Positions 43,637 to 53,459 are shown, counted from the first letter of the stretch. The stretch is 64,000 nt of DNA from G965207335 sp965207335 (GCA_965207335.1 OZ242267.1:1674001-1738000); one strand, 5' to 3'. Numbers and translations are program-made. Notes: generated by a model from the letters alone, not told the origin.

Positions 43637-45070
43637 TTAAAAATTGTGTATTTTATTGATAATATTGCTAGTGCTTTTATTATCTATAAAATCAACTGTA
43701 ACTACTTTTTTTACTATATCGCTACCAATTATAGTTTTATTTTTGTAATCTCCACCTTTTATCATGACATCTGGGTTAATAGATTTTATTAAATTATACG
43801 GTGTATCCTCTTCAAAAATTACTACAAAATCAACAGATTTTAAAGATGCTAATATATATGCCCTATCTAATTCAGCAATGATTGGGCGATTATCACCTTT
43901 TAATCTATTTACAGAGGCATCGGAGTTTAGTCCTACTATTAATTTATCACCATAACTTCTAGCTTGTTCTAAATATTTAATATGCCCTGTGTGCAATAAA
44001 TCGAAACAGCCATTAGTAAAAACAATTTTTTGATGATTTTGTTTTAATTTGTAGGCAGTAGAAACTATTTCTCCCCTAGTTTTAATGTTATTAGTATTTT
44101 TTTGATAAATACTTTCTTGATAAGTGCTAATTTGTTCTAAATTCGCACTAACACTACCTATTTTACTAATTACAATACTTGCCGCTAAATTAGCAAATTT
44201 AATGGCATTAGCAATATTATCTTCTATAGCTAGTACAAATCCTAGTGCCGCTAAAACTGTATCTCCAGCACCAGTTACATCATATACATCCTTTGCTTTT
44301 GTTGAATAAATAATAAGTTTATCTTGTTTAGATAGTATAGCAATACCTTCTTCGCTAAGAGTTGTTAGTGATAATTTCAGGTTGCAACTCTTTTTTATAA
44401 AAAGCATTGCTTTAGCTAAGGATTCTTTGTCTACTACTTGAATATTACTAGCCATTACCAACTCTTTTTTATTAGGTGTTAATAAGTATGCTTTATTGTA
44501 TTTTGTATAGTCATAACCCTTTGGATCTACTAAGACTTTTTTATTGTTCTTATTAGCAATATCAATTATTTTTCTAGTAAGTTTAGCGGTAAAAATTCCC
44601 TTACCATAGTCCGACAATAAAATTATTTTATAATTAGCAATATTTTTAATAAGGTTGGTGATTATAAAATCAGAGCTTTTTGAGCTAATATCGTGAACAC
44701 TCTCACTATCATAACGAATTACTTGTTGTTTTTGTGATAAGATACGGGTTTTCTTGGAGGTTTTACGGTTTTTTTCAGTAATTAAAAATCTATTAGCAAT
44801 CTGTAATGATTTTAAAATTGCTATTAACTCATTAGAAGCATCATCATCACCAATAACACTTAAAATATCAACTTGAGCACCTAAGGATTTTAAATTACTT
44901 AAGACATTGCCTGCTCCACCTAAGACAATGTCACTTTTATCAATATTAACAACAGGCACAGGTGCTTCTGGAGATATTTTATCGCAATGACCCCATAAAT
45001 AATTATCAATAATTAAATCTCCAATTACTAAAATTTTTGGCTGTTTTTTATAATTATCAATATTCAACAT
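43637..45070 (-). CDS. hldE: Bifunctional heptose kinase/adenylyltransferase
   Basis: Makes ADP-D-glycero-D-manno-heptose in two steps. The 477 residues hold a PfkB-type kinase domain (about 1-315: VIGDLIIDNYLWGHCDKISP, DVTGAGDTVLAALGF) and a cytidylyltransferase-like domain (about 340-477: VFTNGCFDLLHTGHIKYL). It overlaps hldD by 14 bp, and with gmhB forms the LPS inner-core heptose operon. Confidence 0.97.
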   Translation of the reverse strand: MLNIDNYKKQPKILVIGDLIIDNYLWGHCDKISPEAPVPVVNIDKSDIVLGGAGNVLSNLKSLGAQVDILSVIGDDDASNELIAILKSLQIANRFLITEKNRKTSKKTRILSQKQQVIRYDSESVHDISSKSSDFIITNLIKNIANYKIILLSDYGKGIFTAKLTRKIIDIANKNNKKVLVDPKGYDYTKYNKAYLLTPNKKELVMASNIQVVDKESLAKAMLFIKKSCNLKLSLTTLSEEGIAILSKQDKLIIYSTKAKDVYDVTGAGDTVLAALGFVLAIEDNIANAIKFANLAASIVISKIGSVSANLEQISTYQESIYQKNTNNIKTRGEIVSTAYKLKQNHQKIVFTNGCFDLLHTGHIKYLEQARSYGDKLIVGLNSDASVNRLKGDNRPIIAELDRAYILASLKSVDFVVIFEEDTPYNLIKSINPDVMIKGGDYKNKTIIGSDIVKKVVTVDFIDNKSTSNIINKIHNF

Positions 45071-46073
45071 AGGTATTTTTTATCTCGTCAATATAATCTT
45101 TTATACCATATTCTAAACTAAATTTAGGTTTATAGTTTAGGTCTTTTTTAGCACTCTCTATATCAGCACAGGTATAATTTTGGTAACTGTTATTTTTATA
45201 AGGGTTATCAATATAATCAATAAGCTTCTTACTATCAAAGTGTGTTTGTGGCAATAAGTGCTTATATAATATTGCAGTTATGTCCATAAAACTACGAGCC
45301 TTACCATATCCTATATTATAAATATTGTGATATTTTTTGCTGTTATAATTACTATAACATAACAGAGTGGCATTAACTACATCACTTATATAAACAAAAT
45401 CTCGTCTAATTTTATCTGATTTTTTAAATAATTTAGGCTTATTTTTACTTAGTATTTGATGCCCTAATTGTAATACCATAGATGCTGTTTTATCTTTAAA
45501 AAACTCATTAGCACCATAAACATTAAAATACCTTAAACCTATACTAACAATATTAAAGTTTTTGCTATATGTACTGGCTACATTATCCATAACTAATTTA
45601 CTATAACCATAAGGATTTTGTGGTTTTTCATTGCCAATTACCTGTGGGTTTTCATTACCATAAGCAGCAGCAGAGCTAGCATAAATTATAATAGCATTAT
45701 TTTGTTTTGCTAAATCTAATAAGTAATAAAAGCTATTAACATTAGTCCTTATAACCTCTTCTTGGTCTAATACTCTGGTATCTGATATTGCTGCTAAATG
45801 AAATATAACATCAAACTTATAATCTTGTAATTTTGCTAAATCATAAAGGTTATTTAGGCTTCCGCAAATAACATCACCTTTATAGTTTATTAGGTTTTTA
45901 TAATGCCCTAAACTTTTTAGGTTGCCATTACTAAATGTTTCCTCACTTCTAAAACAATCAAATACTACTATTTTGCAACTTGGGTGATTTTTTTGTAAAT
46001 AATTGGCAATATTAGAGCCAATAAAACCAGCACCGCCTGTTATTAATATAGTTTTTTTATCAAAATTATTCAT
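45057..46073 (-). CDS. hldD: ADP-L-glycero-D-manno-heptose 6-epimerase
   Basis: Epimerises the ADP-heptose made by HldE. The 338-residue SDR protein shows ITGGAGFIGSNIANYL, the SSAAAYG segment and the YGYSKLVMDN catalytic Tyr-Lys pair. It overlaps gmhB by 4 bp and hldE by 14 bp, suggesting coupled translation. Confidence 0.95.
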   Translation of the reverse strand: MNNFDKKTILITGGAGFIGSNIANYLQKNHPSCKIVVFDCFRSEETFSNGNLKSLGHYKNLINYKGDVICGSLNNLYDLAKLQDYKFDVIFHLAAISDTRVLDQEEVIRTNVNSFYYLLDLAKQNNAIIIYASSAAAYGNENPQVIGNEKPQNPYGYSKLVMDNVASTYSKNFNIVSIGLRYFNVYGANEFFKDKTASMVLQLGHQILSKNKPKLFKKSDKIRRDFVYISDVVNATLLCYSNYNSKKYHNIYNIGYGKARSFMDITAILYKHLLPQTHFDSKKLIDYIDNPYKNNSYQNYTCADIESAKKDLNYKPKFSLEYGIKDYIDEIKNTYVEY

Positions 46074-46591
46074 TCTTTAATAACGGTTTGTATATATTTT
46101 ATTGATTTTAATATAAATTTAGCATTAGAATTAGTTTTATTAATGTCTTTTCTTGTTGTTACTAAAATAGTTGTTTGTATGCCAACATTATTAGCACTTG
46201 TAATATCACTCTCTTTATCACCTATCATTATTGAAGTGCTAAAATCTATGTTATGGTGTTTTTGAGCATTTAATAACATGCCAGACTTAGGCTTTCTGCA
46301 ATTACAGTTATCGCTATCTATGTGTGGGCAAAAATAACTAGTAACATTAATATTATACTTTTTAAATTCTTGCAATAGCCAAGAATTTAACTTTTGATAA
46401 TCAGCCTCTTGGTAAAAACCTCTATTAATTCCAGATTGATTGCTAACGATAATTAGCTTATAGTTTAACTTTTGCAAATAAAGCAAAGCTTCAAAAACAC
46501 CATCTATAAACTCAAAGTCAATTATTTTATATAGGTAGTGCTTGTCTATATTTATAACCCCGTCCCTATCCAAAAATATTGCTTTTTGCAT
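46070..46591 (-). CDS. gmhB: D,D-heptose 1,7-bisphosphate 7-phosphatase
   Basis: HAD-family phosphatase between the kinase and adenylyltransferase steps of HldE. The 173 residues have FLDRDGVINIDKHYL, IVSNQSGINRGFY, zinc-binding CPHIDSDNCNCRKP and MIGDKESDI. It is overlapped by hldD, and 1 bp from the unknown gene upstream. Confidence 0.95.
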   Translation of the reverse strand: MQKAIFLDRDGVINIDKHYLYKIIDFEFIDGVFEALLYLQKLNYKLIIVSNQSGINRGFYQEADYQKLNSWLLQEFKKYNINVTSYFCPHIDSDNCNCRKPKSGMLLNAQKHHNIDFSTSIMIGDKESDITSANNVGIQTTILVTTRKDINKTNSNAKFILKSIKYIQTVIKE

Positions 46592-46592
46592 A

Positions 46593-47246
46593 CTAATATT
46601 TAATTTTTGGAATTTTGCCTAGGGTTTTAGATTCTCTGCGCTTGGTGCGTCTTATCTCTCTAGTACTAGGTGCTTTAGCTGGGGTGATATTATCAATATT
46701 ACTAACAGCCATTAAGGTATTATTTATATTTTGTGCTATGATTTTAAAGGCCTTAGGTGCTTGTATTTCAATCATTTGCTGTACTATCCATTTTTCATCA
46801 GCTTTTGTGGTTGTTTGTTTTATTTTATTAGCAAAATAACGATAAAAATTATAATCAGGCTCGTTGTTTACAAATTCAAATCTTGAATAATCATTGGCGC
46901 GAGTGTTATATTCTGCTAAAAATTCATGCCAATACTTGCCTTTTTTTATTCTATCTGCTTTATTATCTTGGTAATATATGGCTATTTGTTTTACAAGCTC
47001 AATTATCATTTGCTTTCTATCTGCATAATTTAGTTTATCAAATGCTAGCCTATCAACACATTGAATACTAAAACATAAATATTCTAATATAACGCCAAAT
47101 ACTTGCTCTTTTTGTATTACAAAACCTTCATTTATTAAGTCTTCTAAGGAATTTTTAGTTAAACGCCAAATATTAAAAGCCAAGGCACTACTAATATCTT
47201 TGATAGACTTAGTATCATTGTCGTGCCATTTGCTTTTTATTCTCAT
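46593..47246 (-). CDS. Conserved hypothetical protein
   Basis: A 217-residue soluble helical protein opening KSKWHDNDTKSIKDISSALAF and with FNIWRLTKNSLEDLINEGF. It resembles uncharacterised proteobacterial proteins that share KSKWH...ALAFxxWR and a VDRLxFxxL segment. The last 35 residues are basic and probably disordered (RREIRRTKRR-like). It leads the heptose operon with a 1-bp gap before gmhB. No function can be given. Confidence 0.7.
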   Translation of the reverse strand: MRIKSKWHDNDTKSIKDISSALAFNIWRLTKNSLEDLINEGFVIQKEQVFGVILEYLCFSIQCVDRLAFDKLNYADRKQMIIELVKQIAIYYQDNKADRIKKGKYWHEFLAEYNTRANDYSRFEFVNNEPDYNFYRYFANKIKQTTTKADEKWIVQQMIEIQAPKAFKIIAQNINNTLMAVSNIDNITPAKAPSTREIRRTKRRESKTLGKIPKIKY

Positions 47247-47470
47247 AGTCGTATTTTATAACTTAATGATGCTTTTAACAACTAAAATTTTAAGTACACT
47301 ACATTATAAAAGCACTAAGATAAATACTTTAATGCTTGAGGAAAAATGCGGTTAACTATCTATCTTAGTAAGTTTCTTAGCTATTTCTTGCCACTACATA
47401 TTTTATTTTTAATTATAAAAATTTAACAATTTATAGTATAATAAGCATTTTTTAAGTGCAATATGATATT

Positions 47471-49096
47471 ATGAATAGAACATTTTATTTTAGTTTTACT
47501 TTGTTATTATTGTTTTTTGTAGCTATATTATTAAGTTCTTGTGGTAGTAATTCAACATCAGAAACAACCATACCTTCGCAGAATTATTTATACACTAGCA
47601 CCAATGACCCACAGGGTAATGAAGTTGTTATTATGAAAATTGCTGAAGATGGCGGATTAACACAGAGTGCTGTTGTTAGCACTGGTGATGTTGGCGATGC
47701 TGATGATACTGCATCTATTGACGGTGGCGGTGGTACTCGTAGTGGCTTAGGTGATTTAATTGACTCTCAGGGTTCTATGTGGGTAATTGGTAATTATTTA
47801 TTAGTACCTAATGCTGGTGAGGTAAATTTTGCTGGTCGTTCTGGTGCAGATAGATTCAACGGTTCTATTAGTGTTTTTCGTATTAGTGATGGCGGTGCTT
47901 CTTTAACATTAGTTCCTAGTTCTGCGGCAACTGTAAATGTTGATTCTATGGGTATTCGTCCACAAACTATGGATTATTATAATGATGGTAACACTATTTG
48001 GGTTTTAGTTGGTAATGGTGTTAGTGACCCTTTTTGTGAGGCAGGTGATGCAAGTGTAAATAACCCAGTTGTAAGTTGTACTAGCCAACATGGTAGGACA
48101 TTGGGTGATGGCGATACAGATTTACTAAATACAGCCACAACAGCAACAGATATTAATGGTGTCTTGATAAATACTGACAAACGCAATGTAGCATTATTTA
48201 GTTTTGCAGATGGTGTGCTAACGCCAAGAGGTATAGTAGCAATTTTTAACGATGCAGCAAATGGACCTGTTACTCAAGTGTCTTTTAGTCAATCAGGCTC
48301 ACTTAGGGTTGCCATTTCTACCTTAGGTGTTCCACATTTAGCACCAGGAGGCGTTAATGCTACATTACAATACCCTGGGCGTGTATATTTATTTGATGCA
48401 ACTAACACTTCTGGGACTTTAGCACTCAGTAATGGGCGTTTCTTTAAACGCAATGAAATTTCTGCTAATATTGGTTTTTCTTGGGATTCTAATGGCAAGT
48501 ATATTTATGGCACAAATGGTATTGTTACCAATAGTGGTCACCAAGATGTTATAACCTTAGATACTGATGATACTACTAATGTGTTTACTTTAAGTGTTGG
48601 CACTGATACTGCACCTTCTGCTGTTACTGGTGTAAATATCACAACGGCTGCTGATGCTACACCTACTAGTTTTATTGCCACATCTGGTCCTGCACCATCA
48701 GTTGTTTGCTGGAGTTGGCTTAGTCCTAACAATGATAGCTTACTAATAGCTGCTTTAGTTGATAATTCAATTACTTCAATAGCAGTAGATGGGGAGGCAC
48801 TTACTATTAGAAATAAAGAAACTAGAATAACTAGTGCTGGCACTTTTATTGCCGCCCCTGATACTAAAGATATTTTTGTTGTCAATAATCAAAAATATGC
48901 TTATGTGCTAGGTGCTTTTAATACCCATTCCATATCAATACTTGATGTTACAAGTGCTGGTTTAGTTAGAAGAAACGGTGCCTCGCCTTATGATATACCA
49001 GCTTCTAGAATAGGAACTAATGATGCTAATGTGCCATCGTCTCGCCATGCTTATTTAGGGCTTACAGCTTATCCAGCATATTATGTTGGCTATTAA
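47471..49096 (+). CDS. Secreted lipoprotein, beta-propeller-like
   Basis: A 541-residue lipoprotein: hydrophobic signal with lipobox LLSSCGS, then a repetitive beta-rich region (NYLYTSTNDPQGNEVVIMKI opening, RVYLFDAT, GKYIYGTNGIV, KYAYVLGAFN) that recalls the 3-carboxymuconate cyclase/lactonase or YVTN type of beta-propeller. It is Gly, Asp and Thr-rich, and its DNA is visibly less AT-rich than the neighbours. I start at the ATG of MNRTFYF; a GTG five codons earlier is less fitting for a signal peptide. The substrate is unknown. Confidence 0.7.
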   Translation: MNRTFYFSFTLLLLFFVAILLSSCGSNSTSETTIPSQNYLYTSTNDPQGNEVVIMKIAEDGGLTQSAVVSTGDVGDADDTASIDGGGGTRSGLGDLIDSQGSMWVIGNYLLVPNAGEVNFAGRSGADRFNGSISVFRISDGGASLTLVPSSAATVNVDSMGIRPQTMDYYNDGNTIWVLVGNGVSDPFCEAGDASVNNPVVSCTSQHGRTLGDGDTDLLNTATTATDINGVLINTDKRNVALFSFADGVLTPRGIVAIFNDAANGPVTQVSFSQSGSLRVAISTLGVPHLAPGGVNATLQYPGRVYLFDATNTSGTLALSNGRFFKRNEISANIGFSWDSNGKYIYGTNGIVTNSGHQDVITLDTDDTTNVFTLSVGTDTAPSAVTGVNITTAADATPTSFIATSGPAPSVVCWSWLSPNNDSLLIAALVDNSITSIAVDGEALTIRNKETRITSAGTFIAAPDTKDIFVVNNQKYAYVLGAFNTHSISILDVTSAGLVRRNGASPYDIPASRIGTNDANVPSSRHAYLGLTAYPAYYVGY

Positions 49097-49135
49097 AAAG
49101 TAGTTGTACAGACATAACTTTTAAGGTTTTGCTAC

Positions 49136-49417
49136 TCAACAATTATAATTTTGATATGAGCCTAAATCGTGGACTTCTTTATAACCAGCCTGTAATAGAT
49201 GTGTTTTTGCTATACTTGAGCGAGCACCAGATACACAGTATAAAATTATAGCTTTATTTTTATCTAAAAAATTATCAGCAGCCATTATTGACTGTAATGG
49301 TAAGTTGATAGCATTAGGTAAACACCCTTGTGCATACTCTGATTCTGAACGAACATCTACTAATTGTGCTTTATTTTCTTCCAGCATCTTACAAACTTGT
49401 TCTAAATTCTCTAACAT
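49136..49417 (-). CDS. Single-domain rhodanese
   Basis: A 93-residue thiosulfate sulfurtransferase-like protein. The domain shows QLVDVRSESEYAQGCLPNA and the active-site loop CVSGARSS. There is no signal peptide, so it is cytoplasmic, like GlpE. It could act in sulfur trafficking, which fits but does not prove a sulfur-oxidising lifestyle. Confidence 0.93.
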   Translation of the reverse strand: MLENLEQVCKMLEENKAQLVDVRSESEYAQGCLPNAINLPLQSIMAADNFLDKNKAIILYCVSGARSSIAKTHLLQAGYKEVHDLGSYQNYNC

Positions 49418-49570
49418 ATATTACTCTTTAAAAAAATACATAAAATAGAAAGTATGCTTAAAACCAAAAAATGACAGATATTTAATACTATTTTATAAAA
49501 AAATAACATAAAATATACAAAAGTTTTGTTGCTAAAACACTTAAATATATTAGAAAATTATTATACACTA

Positions 49571-50866
49571 ATGTTAGATATAAAACAATTAAGATTAAAT
49601 GCTAATATAATAGCAGAACAGTTAAAAAAACGCGGTTTTAATTTTGATACAGACACCTTCAATGGGCTAGAATATAGGCGTAAGGAATTACAGGTAGCAA
49701 CACAAAATATTCAAAATAAGCGCAATACTTATTCAAAAGAAATAGGTATCCTAAAACGCAATAAAGAAGATGCCTCTGATATTTTGACAAAGGTAGCTAA
49801 TTTAGGCGATGAGTTAACTAAGATTAAAACAGAATTACAAAACATACAGCAAAGTATAGATGATATACTACTATCAACCCCTAATATAATACATAAAGAT
49901 GTGCCTTATGGTAATAGTGAAAATGATAATTTAGAGGTTAAAAAAGTAGGAAAAATTAGAAAGTTTAACTTTCCTGTAAAAGATCATGTAGAGTTAGGCA
50001 ATATACATAATGAGCTTGATTTTGATAGTGCCAGTAAAATATCAGGTACTAGATTTAGTCTAATGAGTGGTAATTTAGCTAAACTTCACAGATCTTTAAT
50101 AACATTTATGCTTGATATTCACACTAAAAATGGCTATATTGAAACCTATGTTCCATATTTAGTAAACTCCAAATCATTATTAGGTACTGGGCAATTACCT
50201 AAGTTTGAACAAGACTTATTTAAAACGTATTTGCATAGCGAAGATAGTAGTGAAAAACCACTATATTTAATACCAACAGCAGAAGTACCATTAACAAATA
50301 TAGTACGAGATACTATTGTTGATGCTAAATATCTACCTAAAAAATATGTTGCTCATACCCCTTGTTTTCGCTCAGAAGCTGGTGCTTATGGCAAAGATAC
50401 CAAAGGGCTAATACGCCAACATCAGTTTGAAAAGGTAGAGTTAGTGCAAATTGTAAAAAAAGAGGATTCTTATAATGTATTAGAACAACTAACAAGAGAT
50501 GCCGAGAGTGTTTTAATAGCTCTAAATTTACCGTATAGAAAAGTATTATTATGCTCTGGTGATTTGGGTTTTTCAGCAGCAAAAACTTATGATTTAGAAG
50601 TATGGCTACCAGCACAGAATACTTATAGAGAAATATCTAGTTGTAGTAATTTTGAGGATTTTCAAGCAAGACGACTACATGCTAGATGGAAAAATCCAAA
50701 AACAAAAACAACAGAATTATTACATACCTTAAATGGTTCAGGTTTAGCGGTAGGTAGGACTCTGGTGGCAATTATGGAAAACTATCAACAACAAGATGCC
50801 AGTATAACTATTCCAGAGGTCCTACAACCTTATTTAAACGGTATGCAATCAATCAGTAGCAGTTGA
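49571..50866 (+). CDS. serS: Seryl-tRNA synthetase
   Basis: Charges tRNA-Ser. The 431-residue protein has the N-terminal coiled-coil arm (about 30-110) and class II motifs (PYLVNSKSLLGTGQLPKFE, TPCFRSEAGAYGKDTKGL, motif 3 NGSGLAVGRTLVAIMENY). I start at the ATG of MLDIKQLRLN. Its last codons overlap convergently with the disrupted precursor 10, and part of it is duplicated at 53243-53459. Confidence 0.97.
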   Translation: MLDIKQLRLNANIIAEQLKKRGFNFDTDTFNGLEYRRKELQVATQNIQNKRNTYSKEIGILKRNKEDASDILTKVANLGDELTKIKTELQNIQQSIDDILLSTPNIIHKDVPYGNSENDNLEVKKVGKIRKFNFPVKDHVELGNIHNELDFDSASKISGTRFSLMSGNLAKLHRSLITFMLDIHTKNGYIETYVPYLVNSKSLLGTGQLPKFEQDLFKTYLHSEDSSEKPLYLIPTAEVPLTNIVRDTIVDAKYLPKKYVAHTPCFRSEAGAYGKDTKGLIRQHQFEKVELVQIVKKEDSYNVLEQLTRDAESVLIALNLPYRKVLLCSGDLGFSAAKTYDLEVWLPAQNTYREISSCSNFEDFQARRLHARWKNPKTKTTELLHTLNGSGLAVGRTLVAIMENYQQQDASITIPEVLQPYLNGMQSISSS

Positions 50867-50978
50867 TGCACAACCAACACTAGAAGTTAAAGCACTAACA
50901 AACTCATCGCTAATACCTGCTGCTGATATCATATTCAATTGATTTTCATCCAATATATCACTAGGAAATATTACATAA

Positions 50979-52486
50979 TTAGTCAACCCTTAAAAACCAC
51001 TCAAATATCTGATATTACTAAATAAAAACTAATAAAACCCTAGATAAATCAACCAACTTATGGTAAAATAACATCTATTTCTGGTCGTTTTGTTTAAAAA
51101 ATATGCTAACCAAATCATCTCCAAACTCACAACAACAAAGCTTATTCCATTCAGAGTTATTTAATCAACTAGATACCAAAGACCCGTTAATACAACTAGT
51201 GGTACTATTAACTGGCAAACCTTTAATGATGCATTCTCCAAGTACTACTGTCTTAATAACGGCAGACCTTCAAAACCCATTCGCCTTATGGTAGGTTTGC
51301 TAATCCTCAAACAGCTTGAGAACCTATCTGATGAGAATGTTGTTATGCAGTTTAAATGCAATCCTTATTACCAATATTTTTGCGGTCATTCAATCTACAC
51401 ACCCAAAGCACCTTGTAATGCCACTGAACTGGTACACTTTAGAAACCGTATTGGAATAGAAGGCTTTAATCTTATCTTTAAAATGAGTTGAACTACATGG
51501 CAAAAAGTCTGAGGAAGCCATCGTCCTGATTGACACCACTGTACAAGAAAAAAATATCACCTATCCAACTGATGCTAAACTAGCTATTAAGATTATCAAT
51601 CGTCTTAACAAACTAGCCAAACACCATGGCATAGCCCAACGAAGAACTTATGTTAAAGAAGTTAAGAACTGCCGTTTAGCCATCAGACACTTCCGTCATG
51701 TTAAAAAACGCAGCAAAGCCAAAAAATCCTTAACCAGACTCAGAACCATTGCCAACAAACTTATCCGTGAGTTACAAAGAACACTGCCCACACATGCTGT
51801 GTTTGAAACCCAGCAAAAAAACTTTTTGTTCTACAAGCGTGTCCTTGCCCAACAACCCAAGGATAAAAATAAAATCTACACTTTGCACGAGCCTCAAGTT
51901 TATGTCATTGCCAAAGGTAAAGACCATAAGAAATACGAATATGGCAACAAGGTTTCTATCGCTACCACTAAAGACAGTAATATTATTGTTGGGGTGGCAA
52001 GCCATGACACAAACATACATGATTCCAAAACACTGGAAACTGTTATTAATCATGCTAATAGCAATCGTATAAAACCTATTAAAAAAGCCGTGTGTGATAG
52101 AGGCTATAAGGGCAAGAAGCAAGTGGAGGATACTCAGATTATCTTACCCAGCAAATCCTTAAAAAGAGATAATCGCTATCAACGAGATAAAAAACGCAAG
52201 CTGTGTAAAAGACGAGCAGCTATAGAACCTATTATTGGACATCTTAAATCAGACTTTAGGTTATCTAGGTGTTTACTCAAAGGTAAAATTGGTGATGAAA
52301 TTAATGTTTTAATGGCTGCATGTGTCTGGAATTTGAAGAAATGGTTGGTTTTTTGTTGTGTCTGGGTTTTATGGATTAAAAAAACTAGGATTTGTTGATT
52401 TTTTTTGGATTTAAGATTTTTTTGCTGGTTTTTTTGGTTAGGTAGATGATGGTTTTTATTTTTTAAAATGGTTTTTAAGGGTTGAC
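50979..52486. mobile_element. IS5-family insertion sequence
   Basis: The left end starts TTAGTCAACCCTTAAAAACC and the right end is its exact inverse; the last TAA of the inverse (52487-52489) can be counted either as IS end or as a TAA target duplication of 50976-50978. It is about 1.5 kb and carries one broken transposase gene. The host sequence is a precursor gene whose frame is restored when the element is removed. Confidence 0.9.
51103..52398 (+). pseudogene. IS5-family transposase, two frameshifts
   Basis: The parts read SLFHSELFNQLDTKDPLIQL, then shifted NNGRPSKPIRLMVGLLILKQ, then shifted again ELHGKKSEEAIVLIDTTVQE with KYEYGNKVSIATTKDSNIIV and the catalytic-end motif KRRAAIEPIIGHLKSDFRLS. 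Shifts lie near 51197 and 51488. The DDE domain is recognisable (DTTVQ, CDRGYKG, and EPIIGHLK), but no full-length product is expected unless the shifts are bypassed. A GTG at 51799 would give only the C-terminal half. Confidence 0.9.
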
Positions 52487-52704
52487 TAAGTAATATTTTT
52501 AGTATTATGTTTAATAACTAAATCTTGATTATTGCTAATATCAAGACCTAAGTCTTTAGCAAAAGATTCTGGGTCGCTGTAAGCTTTAGCTCTAAATTTT
52601 TTATCGTGTATTTTGTCATATGTATCCATTTTATTATCTCTAATTTATTATAAAAAGTTGATTATCCTATATAAACATAAATTTTTAATACATTCGCATA
52701 TTAA

Positions 52705-52710
52705 ATTATA
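52705..52710 (-). promoter_or_regulatory. Candidate -10 box of disrupted precursor 10
   Basis: TATAAT on the complement, 76 bp before the ATG, lies inside a roughly 110-bp block that is also conserved before precursor 11. The duplication of this block supports a shared promoter or leader, but no good -35 is visible. Confidence 0.35.
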
Positions 52711-52722
52711 CACTTTTGCTAG

Positions 52723-53043
52723 TTACAGATCCTTAGTTATAAAGGCAATGCTCGCTCTAGCATCTACAGTTGATATACTGCCAGCACAAGTAGTTAAAGT
52801 ACCAATTGTGCTTACATGAGAGCCAAATCCATTGTTAACACCGGCTGCTGATATCATATTCAATTGACTTTCATCCAATATATCACTAGGAAATACTATA
52901 TAAATAATATCTTTAGTATTATGTTTAATAACTAAATCTTGATTATTGCTAATATCAAGACCTAAGTCTTTAGCAAAAGATTCTGGGTCGCTGTAAGCTT
53001 TAGCTCTAAATTTTTTATCGTATATTTTGTCATATATATTCAT
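52723..53043 (-). CDS. NHLP-leader RiPP precursor-like peptide 11
   Basis: A 106-residue paralogue with the most typical NHLP leader in the window: FRAKAYSDPESFAKDLGLDI, then VIKHNTKDIIYIVFPSDILD and MISAAG (residue 68). The core of 38 residues (VST IGT LTT, later IST) has one Cys in TTCAGS and a non-repetitive tail VDARASIAFITKDL. It is a tandem duplicate of precursor 10, including upstream sequence. Confidence 0.88.
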   Translation of the reverse strand: MNIYDKIYDKKFRAKAYSDPESFAKDLGLDISNNQDLVIKHNTKDIIYIVFPSDILDESQLNMISAAGVNNGFGSHVSTIGTLTTCAGSISTVDARASIAFITKDL

Positions 53044-53121
53044 TTTATTATTTCCTTGATCTATTATAAAAAGTTAATTATCCCACATAAACATAAATTT
53101 TTTAATACATTTGCATATTAA

Positions 53122-53127
53122 ATTATA
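53122..53127 (-). promoter_or_regulatory. Candidate -10 box of precursor 11
   Basis: TATAAT on the complement, 79 bp before the ATG, in the same conserved upstream block as before precursor 10 (shared text aaattatacacttttgctag on the plus strand). Confidence 0.35.
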
Positions 53128-53242
53128 CACTTTTGCTAGTTACACATTCGGCTGTAAGGAAAATTTTCAATAAAAATAAACCTTATAACTAGATAATAGT
53201 AGCTCAACAAACTAGATATTTACAACTGATACAGTATCTAGG

Positions 53243-53459
53243 AAAACAAATATAGTACGAGGTACTAAATATCTAGCTAAAAAATATGTTGCTCATACCC
53301 ATTGTTTTCGCTAAGAAACTGGTGCTTATGGCAAAGATACCAAAGGGCTAATACGCCAACATCAGTTTGAAAAGGTAGAGTTAGTGCAAATTGTAAAAAA
53401 AGAGGATTCTTATAATGTATTAGAGAAACTAACAAGAGATGCCCGAGAGTGTTTTAATG
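53243..53459 (+). pseudogene. Duplicated internal fragment of serS
   Basis: About 217 bp match serS bases 50291-50519, with a 12-bp internal deletion, an in-frame stop (TAA in CFR*) and single-base changes such as gatgcccgagag for gatgccgagag. No start or promoter is evident. It sits between precursors 11 and 12, as the true serS end sits beside precursor 10, so the neighbourhood was duplicated together. Confidence 0.93.

Larger units (their letters stand above)
50849..52629 (-). pseudogene. NHLP-leader precursor 10, split by an IS5-family element
   Basis: The complement from 52629 reads MDTYDKIHDKKFRAKAYSDP on to HNTKNIT, where the IS begins. On the other side, after 50978, it resumes with VIFPSDILDENQLNMISAAG and ISDEFVSALTSSVGCASTATD-like core sequence to TGA at 50849. 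Removing the IS, with one copy of TAA, restores NITYVIFPSD without loss. The remaining parts match precursor 11 closely, so the insertion is recent relative to the family. Confidence 0.92.

Noticed and set aside
51749..52072. Separate small genes within the IS
   Set aside because: They are other frames across the transposase DDE region; the frame with recognisable motifs is different.
52723..53043. Toxin-antitoxin pair formed by precursors 11 and 12
   Set aside because: Both share the same leader type and end in Ser/Thr-rich cores, and neither has a toxin or DNA-binding motif.
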